Assembly: GCA_020850535.1 (NCBI GenBank)
Contig: JADZEM010000021.1
Coordinates: 1 to 64,000, forward strand
Length of the DNA: 64,000 nt
Source of the DNA: Chloroflexota bacterium
GTDB taxonomy: Bacteria; Chloroflexota; UBA6077; JACCZL01
Direction of reading: 5' to 3'
The notes below the pieces were generated by a model that did not search any database, was not told the DNA's origin, and worked only from the letters and a program-made list of their open reading frames with translations. Shown here piece after piece: positions 45,403 to 54,196 of this stretch. Within the stretch, counting starts at the first letter, position 1. Every line of letters begins with the position of its first letter. Made by a program: the position numbers and the translations under genes.

Positions 45403-45628
45403 CTACATGCCCCCCTGGTCGGTGTGCTGTGTTCAGGATAGCTGAGTTCGCCCTCATGAACGGCGTAAGCGCTCAAACCAGGATGGGTCACGACAAGATG
45501 ATCGGAAATCGCCAGGTTTGGGGTGTAACGTCTGGTGCAAAGTGGGGACTGGACCCCTGCGTCATGTCGCTTTCCGCTGAGCGGGCTGCTGATGTGTCGG
45601 CGCCGACGCCAGGGAGTCCGTAGCGAAC

Positions 45629-45769
45629 ATGCGAGATACAGAGCTGACCTGCCGGGAGCTTGTCGATCTGGTCGCCGAAGACCTGGACGGCGCGCTGTCT
45701 GAGGACGATCTCAGGCCAACGGTCCGAGCGACGTTGCTCGGCGTGTTTCGCGACTGGGAGCACCGATGA
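45629..45769 (+). CDS. Short anti-sigma-like (zf-HC2 N-terminus) peptide
   Basis: A 46-codon frame reads MRDTELTCRELVDLVAEDLD followed by GALSEDDLRPTV. This resembles the start of zinc-finger anti-sigma factors (TC.ELV.LV.DYLEGAL) but ends at 45769 without the HxxxCxxC zinc ligands. It may be a truncated relic or a small regulator. No sigma gene is nearby. It is followed 33 bp later by another small gene. Confidence 0.45.
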   Translation: MRDTELTCRELVDLVAEDLDGALSEDDLRPTVRATLLGVFRDWEHR

Positions 45770-45802
45770 TCTACGGTCTGCCGTTCATGGGGAGGGGCGC
45801 CG

Positions 45803-46081
45803 ATGCCCATCAGGTTTGATGCCGTTGCGCCGGCCACCGAGCACGCTCCCGAGTGTGCGATCTGTGGCGCCACCCTGGGCGGCCCGTTCGGAGCGCTGGC
45901 GGTGCTGTTCGAGGTAGTGGCGCATGCCTACTCGGAAGCAGCCGAGGCCGCGTCGCCCTGGTCCGGGGACGCGTTCACGGCAGAGGTCGGACCGCACCTG
46001 CAGCTCCTGCACCGCACGGCGCTGCGCCTCAGGCACGACGATCAGGCCGTCCGCGCGAGCGACGCCGCGTCGCTCCCGTAG
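45803..46081 (+). CDS. Small CxxC protein of unknown function
   Basis: The 92-residue product has CAIC near residue 18 and helical segments GALAVLFEVVAHAYSEAAEA. The ATG is preceded by GGGGAGGGG at good spacing, which argues that it is translated. Its last 40 bp overlap the 3' end of the GGDEF gene on the other strand. No family recognised. Confidence 0.5.
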   Translation: MPIRFDAVAPATEHAPECAICGATLGGPFGALAVLFEVVAHAYSEAAEAASPWSGDAFTAEVGPHLQLLHRTALRLRHDDQAVRASDAASLP

Positions 46082-48147
46082 ACGGCCCACTGGCCCTTGC
46101 CTCGCCGCTTTGCCTCGTACATCGCGGTATCGGCGTGGTGCAGTATCACCTCGGCGCTCAGACTCGGATCGTCGCACAGGGCGATGCCGACGCTTGCACC
46201 GACCTGGACACGGTTGCCGTCCAGCACGAACGGCTCTTCCAGCGTGTCCAGGATGCGCTGGGCAATGGCACGCGCCTCGGCGACGTTGACCGGCGCTTCC
46301 AGCAGGACGGCCATCTCGTCGCCGCCGAGCCGCGCCACCGTGTCGCCGGGGCGGAGGCACGCCTCCAGGCGGCGGGCCGTCCCGATCAGGAGCCGGTCGC
46401 CCATCGCGTGCCCAAGCGTGTCGTTGACACTCTTGAAGCCGTCCAGGTCCGAGAACAGCACGGCGAAGCGCAGGCCCGGCTCGCGGAGAATCCGGCGCAC
46501 GGCATGCGCCAGCCGGTCTGAGAACAGCGCCCGATTGGGCAGGCCCGTCAACGAGTCGTGCAGCGCGTCATGCCGCAGCTTGTCCTCGACGGCGCGGCAG
46601 GCCGTCTCGTCCCGGGCGATGAGCACGCTGTTGGTCAGCGCGCCGTCCTCGTCGTGGATGGTCTGGTACTCGACGGCCACCCAGGTCTCTTCTCCCGAGC
46701 GGGTGCGCCAGACATGCTCGACGGTCTGCCCGTCTGGCGTCCGGCCGTCCGCGAACGGCGTCACCGTCGGCGACAGGTCCGAGTCGGCGGCCACGGCCAG
46801 CACCTCGGCGGGGCGTCGCCCGAGCACCTCGCCCAGGCTGAAACCGGTCAGTCGCATGAAGCCCGCGTTTGCCCAGATCACCTTGTGAGCGCCGTCGGTG
46901 ATCAGCACCGCGTTGTCGGTGTGCCGAGCCACCAGCGACAGCAACTGGGCCTCACGGGTGCGCTCGCGAACGCGGTCCTCCAGCGATTGATTCAGCTCGC
47001 GTAGCTCGGTCTCGTGCGCCGCCACCTCTGCGATCATCCGGTGGACGGTGCGCGCGAGGCTGCTGAACTCGTCGCGGCCGTTCACCTCGGGCAGCGGCAG
47101 ATCGCGCTGGCCCAGGCGCACCCGCTCGGCCGTCACGGCGAGCCGACGGAGCGGCCGAAGGATGCGAGCGGCCGACAGCCAGCCGACCACGGCGAAGACC
47201 AGGCCGAGGGCGAACGCCACGAGGACGATGGCAAGCTGGATCGCCTGGATGGGCGCCAGTGCGACGTCGCTGCGCTGACGAACCAGGACGATCCACCCCA
47301 GGCCCGGGTACGACTGAAAGCCCCGGCTCCGCGCAAAGCCCGTGACGTACTCGACGCCGTCGGGCCACGATTCGATGCGAGCCCCGGTTTGCCCCTGTCT
47401 TGCCGCCGAGACGCTCTCCAGCGGGAGCGGCGCTGAGGATTGCATGGAGCCGTCGGGCTGGAGCAGCACCGTGCCATCTGCCCCGAGGATCAGCATCTCG
47501 ATGCCATGCTCGGAGCCGGCGGACTGCTCCAGCGAAGCCTGAACCTCGCGGGTCCAGGCCCAGCTCGGGTGGGCCACCAGGACGCCTCGCAGCGAGCCGT
47601 CCGGTGCGAAGATCGGCGCGGAGATGTCGAGCAGCCGCATGACGCCGTCGCTGGTCTCGGGCAGCAGCCTCGCCAGCAGGATCGCCTCGTGCACGTCGCC
47701 GACGGATGGTGCGGTTCGCCCGTTCAGGAACGGTGTGCGCTGGGCCATGCTGACGCCTTCGAGAATGCCGCCCGTGCCCGCCACCACCGTGCCATCGGGC
47801 GCAACAACGCCGATCCAGGCGTAGTCGGGGTAGCTGCGCTGGAGCTTCTCCAGCACCTCGCGCTGTTCGGCCACCGTCCACTCGCCGTCTCGCAGTCCAG
47901 GGACGGCGGCCAGGACGCTGACATCCTTGTACCGCTCGAACATCTGGCGGTCGAGCTTGTCGGCGGTCTGATACGCCAGCTCGCCAAGCCGGACGCCCGC
48001 GAACCGGTGCAGGCTTCGGGCGATCAAGTTGCCGACCAGCAGGCTGACCAGCACCGCGAAGATGAGCGAGCCGGCCGCGAAGGCCAGCCCCACTCGCGCT
48101 CGCAGACTTCGGCGTGGATCGAGCCGCGAGACGATGGTGAGCGGCAT
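46042..48147 (-). CDS. Membrane diguanylate cyclase (dCache-HAMP-PAS-GGDEF)
   Basis: The 701-residue protein has a membrane helix near 18-42, an outer sensor domain of Cache type (about 43-300, WIGVVAPDGTVVAG and GVLVAHPSW), a second helix, a HAMP linker, a PAS domain (NAVLITDGAHKVIWANAGFM) and a GGDEF domain. The active site reads RLGGDEMAVLL, with the last Phe changed to Met, which is tolerated in active enzymes. An inhibitory I-site RPGD lies five residues before it. It should make c-di-GMP in response to an outside ligand. Confidence 0.93.
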   Translation of the reverse strand: MPLTIVSRLDPRRSLRARVGLAFAAGSLIFAVLVSLLVGNLIARSLHRFAGVRLGELAYQTADKLDRQMFERYKDVSVLAAVPGLRDGEWTVAEQREVLEKLQRSYPDYAWIGVVAPDGTVVAGTGGILEGVSMAQRTPFLNGRTAPSVGDVHEAILLARLLPETSDGVMRLLDISAPIFAPDGSLRGVLVAHPSWAWTREVQASLEQSAGSEHGIEMLILGADGTVLLQPDGSMQSSAPLPLESVSAARQGQTGARIESWPDGVEYVTGFARSRGFQSYPGLGWIVLVRQRSDVALAPIQAIQLAIVLVAFALGLVFAVVGWLSAARILRPLRRLAVTAERVRLGQRDLPLPEVNGRDEFSSLARTVHRMIAEVAAHETELRELNQSLEDRVRERTREAQLLSLVARHTDNAVLITDGAHKVIWANAGFMRLTGFSLGEVLGRRPAEVLAVAADSDLSPTVTPFADGRTPDGQTVEHVWRTRSGEETWVAVEYQTIHDEDGALTNSVLIARDETACRAVEDKLRHDALHDSLTGLPNRALFSDRLAHAVRRILREPGLRFAVLFSDLDGFKSVNDTLGHAMGDRLLIGTARRLEACLRPGDTVARLGGDEMAVLLEAPVNVAEARAIAQRILDTLEEPFVLDGNRVQVGASVGIALCDDPSLSAEVILHHADTAMYEAKRRGKGQWAVYGSDAASLARTA

Positions 48148-48268
48148 AGCAACTGGTCTCCTAGAAGTGAGGGGTCATGGAGCGTGGAAGCGGTGCGTCG
48201 CCTGATTCAACGGAGCGAACCCGGGAACAGTGGACATTCCGTGGCAAGTGAGCCTGGAGGATCAACGC

Positions 48269-48274
48269 TACAAT
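48269..48274 (+). promoter_or_regulatory. Candidate -10 element of the peptidase E gene
   Basis: TACAAT is 31 nt before the ATG at 48306, in the 158-bp gap opposite to the GGDEF gene start. Confidence 0.4.
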
Positions 48275-48305
48275 CCCGAGCGAGCCTGAGACGGAGTCTG
48301 CCTGC

Positions 48306-49094
48306 ATGTCGATCGATCTGCTCCTCCTGAGCAGCACCAGCGTCCACGGCTACGAGCCGTTCCAGCACGTGCTGGACGCCATCTCCGAGTTCGTGGCTGG
48401 CGCGCGGACGGTTGCATTTGTACCGTTCGCCGGCTCAGATCGTGAGCGCTACACGGCCTGGGTTCAGGAACGGCTTGCGCCCATCGGGGTGCCGGTCGTC
48501 GGGCTGCACAGCGCGAGCGATCCACAGGCCGCGCTCGAAGACGCGGACGTCGTGTTCATCGGCGGCGGCAACACGTTCAGGCTGCTGAAGGCGCTGTGGG
48601 AGCGTGACCTCGTCACCACAATCCGGCGGCGCGTGCAGGCCGGTGAGCTGCGCTTCATCGGATCGAGCGCCGGCACGAACATGGCCTGCCCGACGCTGCG
48701 GACGACGAACGACATGCCCATCGTACAGCCGCCGACCTTCGAGGCGGTCGGACTGGTGCCGTTCCAGATCAATCCGCACTACGTCGACGCCGATCCCGAC
48801 TCCGAGCACAAGGGCGAGACCCGCGAGCAGCGGCTGCTAGAGTTCCTGGACGAGAATGACGTGCCGGTGCTCGGGCTGCGCGAGGGGTCGTGGCTGCGTC
48901 GGCATGACGACGTCTTGACGCTGCACGGCGTGGCCGGGGCGCGCCTCTTCAGGCGGGGCCGTGAGTCAGAGATGTTCGAGCCGGGCACGGATCTCTCCTG
49001 GCTGCTCCGCGAGCCGGCCCGGTTCGACAGCCCGCCCCCGCCCGCGCCGCCCGCGTACGGAGACCTCAGCCGGCCGGCACGGGCTGCAGGGTGA
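48306..49094 (+). CDS. pepE: Dipeptidase E (peptidase family S51)
   Basis: The 262-residue protein matches PepE: FVPFAGSDRERYTAWVQERL, FIGGGNTFRLLKALWERDLV, the nucleophile Ser 121 in FIGSSAGTNMACPT and INPHYVDADP with the catalytic His. PepE removes N-terminal Asp from dipeptides. The C-terminus is extended by a Pro-rich tail that overlaps the convergent glycosidase gene by 29 bp. Confidence 0.92.
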   Translation: MSIDLLLLSSTSVHGYEPFQHVLDAISEFVAGARTVAFVPFAGSDRERYTAWVQERLAPIGVPVVGLHSASDPQAALEDADVVFIGGGNTFRLLKALWERDLVTTIRRRVQAGELRFIGSSAGTNMACPTLRTTNDMPIVQPPTFEAVGLVPFQINPHYVDADPDSEHKGETREQRLLEFLDENDVPVLGLREGSWLRRHDDVLTLHGVAGARLFRRGRESEMFEPGTDLSWLLREPARFDSPPPPAPPAYGDLSRPARAAG

Positions 49095-51402
49095 TGGAGA
49101 TCGCCTCCCCGTTGCGGAGCGGCCAGGTGTGCTCGGCGGCCACGACGGGTACCGGCCTGGCGGGTACCGCCACAGCCGTCGCGTTCACCACGGCCGCGCA
49201 GGAGGTCGGTGCCTCGGCGGCGACCAGCGCCGTGAGCTGGGCCGGCTCGGCGTCCGTCGCGGCTCGCTCGACGCGGTAGCCGATGGAGAGCTGCGCCCCG
49301 CGATACGGCAGGTTCACCACCTTGTAGACCGCGCCGGGAACCAGCAGATCGTCGGGCAACTGGGGTGCGAGCGAAAACCGCAACACCGGCGCTCGCCAGC
49401 CCGGCGCGCCGGGCGTCGGATCGGTTTCGAGTGGTCCCTCGCGGAAACCGACGATCTGGCGCATCAGCAGCGTGGCCGTGTTCGCGCCCCAGCCGTACCC
49501 TTCGCAGGAGGCCCAGGTGTCGAGGTCGAGCGGCCAGTACTCCCGCGCGACGCCGGGCGTGGGGTGCGATGGTGCGTCAATCTGGCGGGCGTCCAGCTCA
49601 CGGTACACCCGGTCGACGATGCCAGCCGCGATGGTGCCGGCCCAGGCCGACTGGCTCAGCTGACATGCGGCTTCGAGCACGACGTAGCTCCACGAGGCCC
49701 AGAGGGTCCACGGCGGTCCGCCGTACGCCTCAAGCTCGCGCCCGAGCGCCCGGGCTTGCGCGCCGGTCGCCAGCCCCGCCAGCACTGGCGTGAACGCCAA
49801 TGCTGAGTAGCGGCAGGGATCGATGCCCCAGTAGTTCGTCTCACCCGCGGATGCCGGCTGCAGGAAGCCGGCGCGCCGCCGATCCCAGTCCCGGAAGCGG
49901 CCGGCCTCGTCGTCCCACAACTGCCCCGTGCGCTCGGCAAAGTCGCTCTGGACGCGTTCCCAGCGCGCAACCTCATCCGACTGGCCCAGGGCGCTGGCGA
50001 ACCGCGCCAGCACCCCAGCCGAGAGCGCCTTGGTGGCCTGGAGCTCGACGGGCCGCACGTACTCCGAGACGACGTTGTCGCCGCGCCGCTCGGGGTCCAG
50101 GCGCGGCGTGTCGTCCTCGCCGGCCTCCCAGGTGCACTTGTAGACGGCCCAGCCATCGGCGTCGGTGCGCTCGCGCAGCCACCACGAGAGATAGCGGGCG
50201 AGATGCGGGTAGATCGCCGCCAGCCACGCGCGGTCGAGCGTCCGCCGGTAGAGCAGCTCCAGGTTGTAGAACGGCACGCACCAGGCCGGTGAGGTGCCGC
50301 AGACGCCGCCATCCGCCGCCACCATGTTGGGCTCGCCGTACTGGAAGATGCAGGGGATATTGTCGGCGGTGGTGTCGCGGAACAGCGAGAGGGCCGCCCG
50401 CAAGGCCAGCGCCGGGTCGGCGTAGGCGAGGCGCGCCACGTCGAGCGTGCCCTCGGCCACCACGGCGCGCGGCCACTGGATCATCCAGGCCGGCCAGACG
50501 TCGGTGAAGACGCCTCCAGCAGGGATCATGCACATGCGGGTAGTCTCGATGTCGTAGACCCAGCCGCGCCGCCAGTGGTGCGGCCAGTCGCCGACCAGCC
50601 GCGCCGCCTTTGACCAGAACCGATCGTCGGCCCGCCGCGCCCTCGCGACTGCCTGCACGATGTCTGACGGGTCGAACGCGGGTGCGTTGGCGTCAGCTTG
50701 AAGCGCAACGCGGGCTGCCGAGGCGCGCACGATGCTGTCGCCCGGCGGCAGGAGGACGCTCGCGGCGGCGGCTGCCCGATCCGTGAGGCCCAGGGTGAGC
50801 CAGCCAGCATCCTCGTCCGTCTCTGGGTGCTGGAGCAGGATGCGTCCGTCCGCTGTCGTGACGAGCGCATCGCCAACGTCGAGCCGCCACCCGCCGAACG
50901 GCTCGCCCAGGCTCAGCAGCCCGTCGCGCCTGACCGCTGGCGCCGGGCTGTCGCCGCCGGGCTGCCGCCAGCCGACGACGCCGACCGTGAGCACCACGGG
51001 GTCGGATACTGGCCCGTCGGGTTCGCCCGGCAACGCCGACGACACGAGTTCCAACCCGAGGCGGTCGGCGTCGACCTGCACGTAGGAGGCGTCCCAGGTT
51101 CGTCCGAACGCCTGCCAGCGCAACGTCAGCAGGGTCGCCGAGTGGTGCGGGCTGAACACGTCGCAGGCCGAAAAGTCGGCACGACTGACGATGCGCTCGC
51201 CCCGGCACTCCAGCGCCACGACCAGATCGGCGCTGGCCTTTGCCTGGAGCGCCCAGGGCAACTGCCAGCCGACACCCAGATGCGTGCGGCTGCTCCGCAG
51301 GCAGCCGCCTTCGCCATCGCTCCAGGAGTGCGCGACGGCGTGCGGGTTCGCGAGGTACCCGTGCGGCGTGTAGTCGTCTGCTGGGAATCCGTAGCGTGAC
51401 AT
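49066..51402 (-). CDS. GH63-like (MGH/trehalase-type) glycoside hydrolase
   Basis: The 778-residue protein has an N-terminal beta domain (about 1-260) and an (alpha/alpha)6 toroid: WVYDIETTRMCMIPAGGVFT, VWPAWMIQWPRAVVAEGTLD, YKCTWEAGEDDTPR (equivalent of the WE.G.DNSPR catalytic motif) and SCEGYGWGANTATLL. This layout is that of glucosyl- or mannosylglycerate hydrolases and GH63 enzymes. The sugar acted on is uncertain. ATG 51402 was chosen because the upstream extension is Arg-rich; there is no signal peptide, so it is probably cytoplasmic. Confidence 0.75.
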   Translation of the reverse strand: MSRYGFPADDYTPHGYLANPHAVAHSWSDGEGGCLRSSRTHLGVGWQLPWALQAKASADLVVALECRGERIVSRADFSACDVFSPHHSATLLTLRWQAFGRTWDASYVQVDADRLGLELVSSALPGEPDGPVSDPVVLTVGVVGWRQPGGDSPAPAVRRDGLLSLGEPFGGWRLDVGDALVTTADGRILLQHPETDEDAGWLTLGLTDRAAAAASVLLPPGDSIVRASAARVALQADANAPAFDPSDIVQAVARARRADDRFWSKAARLVGDWPHHWRRGWVYDIETTRMCMIPAGGVFTDVWPAWMIQWPRAVVAEGTLDVARLAYADPALALRAALSLFRDTTADNIPCIFQYGEPNMVAADGGVCGTSPAWCVPFYNLELLYRRTLDRAWLAAIYPHLARYLSWWLRERTDADGWAVYKCTWEAGEDDTPRLDPERRGDNVVSEYVRPVELQATKALSAGVLARFASALGQSDEVARWERVQSDFAERTGQLWDDEAGRFRDWDRRRAGFLQPASAGETNYWGIDPCRYSALAFTPVLAGLATGAQARALGRELEAYGGPPWTLWASWSYVVLEAACQLSQSAWAGTIAAGIVDRVYRELDARQIDAPSHPTPGVAREYWPLDLDTWASCEGYGWGANTATLLMRQIVGFREGPLETDPTPGAPGWRAPVLRFSLAPQLPDDLLVPGAVYKVVNLPYRGAQLSIGYRVERAATDAEPAQLTALVAAEAPTSCAAVVNATAVAVPARPVPVVAAEHTWPLRNGEAISITLQPVPAG

Positions 51403-51498
51403 GGTGGCGTTGCGAGTGTAGCGGCCCCAGCCGTGTGACGTCAGGCGACGGACGGCCCGGCAGGACGACAATTCTCCTGGTCAGCGCGGTCGCGGCGG

Positions 51499-51504
51499 TA
51501 GAAT
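51499..51504 (+). promoter_or_regulatory. Candidate -10 element of the Nudix gene
   Basis: TAGAAT, 45 nt before the ATG at 51549 (and 15 nt before a GTG at 51519). Confidence 0.35.
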
Positions 51505-51548
51505 AGGCCAGCGTCTGTGTGTCGGTTGGGGCAGGCTGGGAGGGCGAG

Positions 51549-51971
51549 ATGGTGGCGCTGCTTGAACGATCCGTCGTCGCCTGCTTCCTACGGTTTGACG
51601 GGCGTATCTGTCTGCTCAAGCGCAGCCAGTCGGTCGGATCGTCGCCGGGCCGCTGGCACTGTGTGACGGGCTTCCTGGAGGACGGCATCGCACCGCTCGA
51701 CCAGGCATTGACTGAGATCGTGGAAGAGACCGGCCTGGAGGCTGCCGCGATCAGCCTGGTCGGCGCGCCGGAACCGCTGCGGATGGAGCGCCCCGGGCAG
51801 GGTTGGGTCTGGGTGGTGTACCCGTTCCTGTTCGACACTGCGTCGTCCAGCCTGCGCCTGGACTGGGAGCACGACGAGTACCGCTGGATCGACCCGGCCG
51901 AGCTGGCGTCCAGCGACTGCGTCCCGTGGATTCGCGATGTCTGGACGGCGCTCAGCGCGGGCCGGGTCTGA
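51549..51971 (+). CDS. Nudix-domain protein with degenerate Nudix box
   Basis: The 140-residue protein has the Nudix fold: SVVACFLRFDGRICLLKRSQ, then GFLEDGIAPLDQALTEIVEE, TGLEAAAIS, and WVVYPFLFD, WEHDEYRWIDPAEL. The box differs from the consensus: the first Glu is Ile and the Arg before EIVEETGL is Thr, while the metal-binding EE pair is kept. Activity may be altered. An in-frame GTG at 51519 would add ten residues. It is convergent with thiE. Confidence 0.83.
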   Translation: MVALLERSVVACFLRFDGRICLLKRSQSVGSSPGRWHCVTGFLEDGIAPLDQALTEIVEETGLEAAAISLVGAPEPLRMERPGQGWVWVVYPFLFDTASSSLRLDWEHDEYRWIDPAELASSDCVPWIRDVWTALSAGRV

Positions 51972-51991
51972 CGAACGGGCAGCGCCTGCGA

Positions 51992-52681
51992 CTAGGTTCT
52001 GCCCTTCCGCGCCTCGGCGATGGCTGCCAGCAGGTCGCGCGTGGCCGCGGCAGGATCTGGTGCGCTGAAAACTGCGCTCACGACGGCAACGCTGTCCGCC
52101 CCCGCCGCGAAGGCCGGGCCGAGGTTCCTTGCCGTGATCCCGCCGATCCCGACGATGGGGAACGACACCTTCGTGCGCGCCTCGGCCAGCATGTCGGGGC
52201 CGGCCGGCTCGGCGTCGGGCTTGGTGGGCGTGCCGTACAGCGCCCCGAATCCGATGTAGTCCAGATCAGGGTTGACGGCTGCGTCGTCGGCCTCGTGGAG
52301 ATGCGAGACCGACAGTCCGATGATCTGACGCGGCCCGACCACCCTGCGTACGTCGGATGGCGGCGCGTCCTCCTGCCCGACGTGAATGCCGTCGGCCTGA
52401 ACCTCGGCGGCCAGCTCGGCGTCGTCGTTCACGATGAACAGCGCCCCGAACGAACGGCAGGTCTCCGCCACGCGCCGACCAACGGCCCAGACGGCCGCGC
52501 GGTCCGTGCGCTTGTCGCGGAACTGCACCACATCCGCGCCGGCCTGAATGGCCGCCGTCAGCTTCTCAACCAGGACGTCGGCCGGCAGCCGGTCGTCCGT
52601 CACGAGGTACAGGCCGCTGCGCGTCATGCGCGCGAGCAGCTCGGCGCGATACGCCTTGTCAGCTGCGTCGTCGCTCGCCAT
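51992..52681 (-). CDS. thiE: Thiamine-phosphate synthase
   Basis: The 229-residue TIM-barrel enzyme joins HMP-PP and thiazole phosphate. Motifs: GLYLVTDDRLP, QAGADVVQFRDKR, LFIVNDDAELAAEVQADGIH, VGQEDAPPSDVRRVVGP, IGLSVSH, GFGALYGTPTKPDAEPAGPD and PIVGIGGITARN. No other thiamine genes and no TPP-riboswitch pattern were found upstream. It is convergent with the Nudix gene, 20 bp apart. Confidence 0.94.
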   Translation of the reverse strand: MASDDAADKAYRAELLARMTRSGLYLVTDDRLPADVLVEKLTAAIQAGADVVQFRDKRTDRAAVWAVGRRVAETCRSFGALFIVNDDAELAAEVQADGIHVGQEDAPPSDVRRVVGPRQIIGLSVSHLHEADDAAVNPDLDYIGFGALYGTPTKPDAEPAGPDMLAEARTKVSFPIVGIGGITARNLGPAFAAGADSVAVVSAVFSAPDPAAATRDLLAAIAEARKGRT

Positions 52682-52848
52682 GCTCGGTTGCTCCCAGGCA
52701 CGCCGTCTGCCGGCCTGCCGCGTCAGTCAGTCACCGGGGTCCGCGCGGCATGGGTGTCCCGGCTGGCGGGAGCGGCCCACGCGCTGCCAGGATTGTGGCC
52801 CGTCCTGGTGGGAGGCTGCTAATCGTGTCCTGTACGGGCGCGATTCGC

Positions 52849-52854
52849 TAGAAT
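52849..52854 (+). promoter_or_regulatory. Candidate -10 element of the AI-2E-family gene
   Basis: TAGAAT, 54 nt before the ATG at 52909. Confidence 0.35.
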
Positions 52855-52908
52855 CGGCAGACGGCGTACCGTCACCTGGGTGGCGTGGCCGGCCACGAAG
52901 GCGGACCG

Positions 52909-54183
52909 ATGAGCACCCGTGACCCGTGGATTCGCGCCCTCGTCATCGTGCTGGTGGCGATATGCAGTCTGTATCTGGCCGGGCTGATCTGGCAGATCGC
53001 CGCTCAGTTCGCGGACGTGATCCTGCTGTTCTTCCTGGCGTGGATCGTCGCCTTCGTCCTCGAGCCGGTCGTGGATTTCCTCGAACGTGGCGCAACCATG
53101 CCTCGGCCGGCCGCCGTGACCGTCGCCTACGTCGGCATGCTGATCGTCGGGGCCACGGGCGTCATCTGGTTCGTGCCGGCGCTGTCGCGCCAGATCATCC
53201 AGCTCAGCTCGGAGTTGCCGGCCTACCTCGCCTTCCTGGAAGGGCACTTCGTGCAGGCACAGGCGCTGCTGGACGAGCGCGGCCTGACGGCGAACATCGC
53301 GGCCCTGCTCCAGATCGACGAGCTGGTGCGGCGCGTCGAGGCCGTCGGCCCGTTGATCCTGGCGAACGCCGTCACGCTGGCGACGGGGATCGCCTCGTTC
53401 ATCGTCCAACTGATCCTGGTGTTGATGCTCTCGTTCTACATCATGCTGGACGGGCAGCGAATCATCCGAGGGCTGCTGGCCGTGATGCCGCTGACGGTGC
53501 GCGAGGATGCCGTCTTCTTTCTGGACAGCGTCAACCGCGCCTTTGCCGGGTTCCTGCGAGGGCAGTTGATTCAGGCGTTGCTGTACTCGCTCGGGACGGC
53601 GTTCATCATGTGGATGGCCGGTCTCGACCTGATCTTGCTGACGGCGGTCGTCAACACGGTCTTGATGATGATCCCGTTCGTGGGGCCGCCGCTGGCGCTG
53701 GTGTTGCCGCTCTCCATCGCCGTCTTCGAGTCGACCACCGGCTTCCTGGTCGTCTGGGTGCTGGTGGTGGCGCTTCAGACGGTCGTGGTCAACGTCGTCG
53801 CGCCCCGCGTGATGAGCAGCGCGGTCGGCGTTCACCCGCTGCTGGTGTTCCTGGGCATCCTGGCTGGCGCAAAGCTCGCCGGGGTCTGGGGTGCGCTGTT
53901 CGGCGTGCCGGTGGTGGCGGTCATGGCCACGATGGCGACCTTCTACCACGCGATGCTGGAGGACCGGCGGACGCGGAGCGCCAGCAGCCTCGCGTCGGTT
54001 AATCCTGGGCACCCGCAGCCGATGGGCGAGCGGCTCTACGACGACGCCGACGACTCGCCCGTGCCGTCATCTGAGGGGCCGTCGCCGCTGGAGACGCCAG
54101 CCGCGAACGTGCCGCCGACGGCGCCGGTCGGCCCGAGCGTCCGCCGCCGCCTGCACCCGGACGGCGGCGTCAGCCGGGGGTAG
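52909..54183 (+). CDS. AI-2E family transporter (PerM/YdiK-like)
   Basis: The 424-residue membrane protein has the PF01594 pattern: two N-terminal helices (VILLFFLAWIVAFVLEPVVD), FLERGATMPRPAAV, a central amphipathic region, and LRGQLIQALLYSLGTAFIMW, LILLTAVVNTVLMMIPFVGP, VVNVVAPRVMSSAVGVHPLL and WGALFGVPVVAV. Members export AI-2 or ions; the substrate is unknown. A hydrophilic tail of about 75 residues follows. The ATG at 52909 is preferred to the GTG at 52885. Confidence 0.91.
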   Translation: MSTRDPWIRALVIVLVAICSLYLAGLIWQIAAQFADVILLFFLAWIVAFVLEPVVDFLERGATMPRPAAVTVAYVGMLIVGATGVIWFVPALSRQIIQLSSELPAYLAFLEGHFVQAQALLDERGLTANIAALLQIDELVRRVEAVGPLILANAVTLATGIASFIVQLILVLMLSFYIMLDGQRIIRGLLAVMPLTVREDAVFFLDSVNRAFAGFLRGQLIQALLYSLGTAFIMWMAGLDLILLTAVVNTVLMMIPFVGPPLALVLPLSIAVFESTTGFLVVWVLVVALQTVVVNVVAPRVMSSAVGVHPLLVFLGILAGAKLAGVWGALFGVPVVAVMATMATFYHAMLEDRRTRSASSLASVNPGHPQPMGERLYDDADDSPVPSSEGPSPLETPAANVPPTAPVGPSVRRRLHPDGGVSRG

Positions 54184-54196
54184 CGCGAGCCGGTCT

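Noticed and set aside
52682-52860. Possible TPP riboswitch upstream of thiE
   Set aside because: The CTGAGA and the conserved ACCTGATCTGGATAAT-like parts of the THI box are not present on the minus strand.
52819-54012. 397-residue minus-strand frame over the AI-2E-family gene
   Set aside because: Composition dominated by Arg, His, Gln and Asp with no family; it mirrors codon bias of the true gene.
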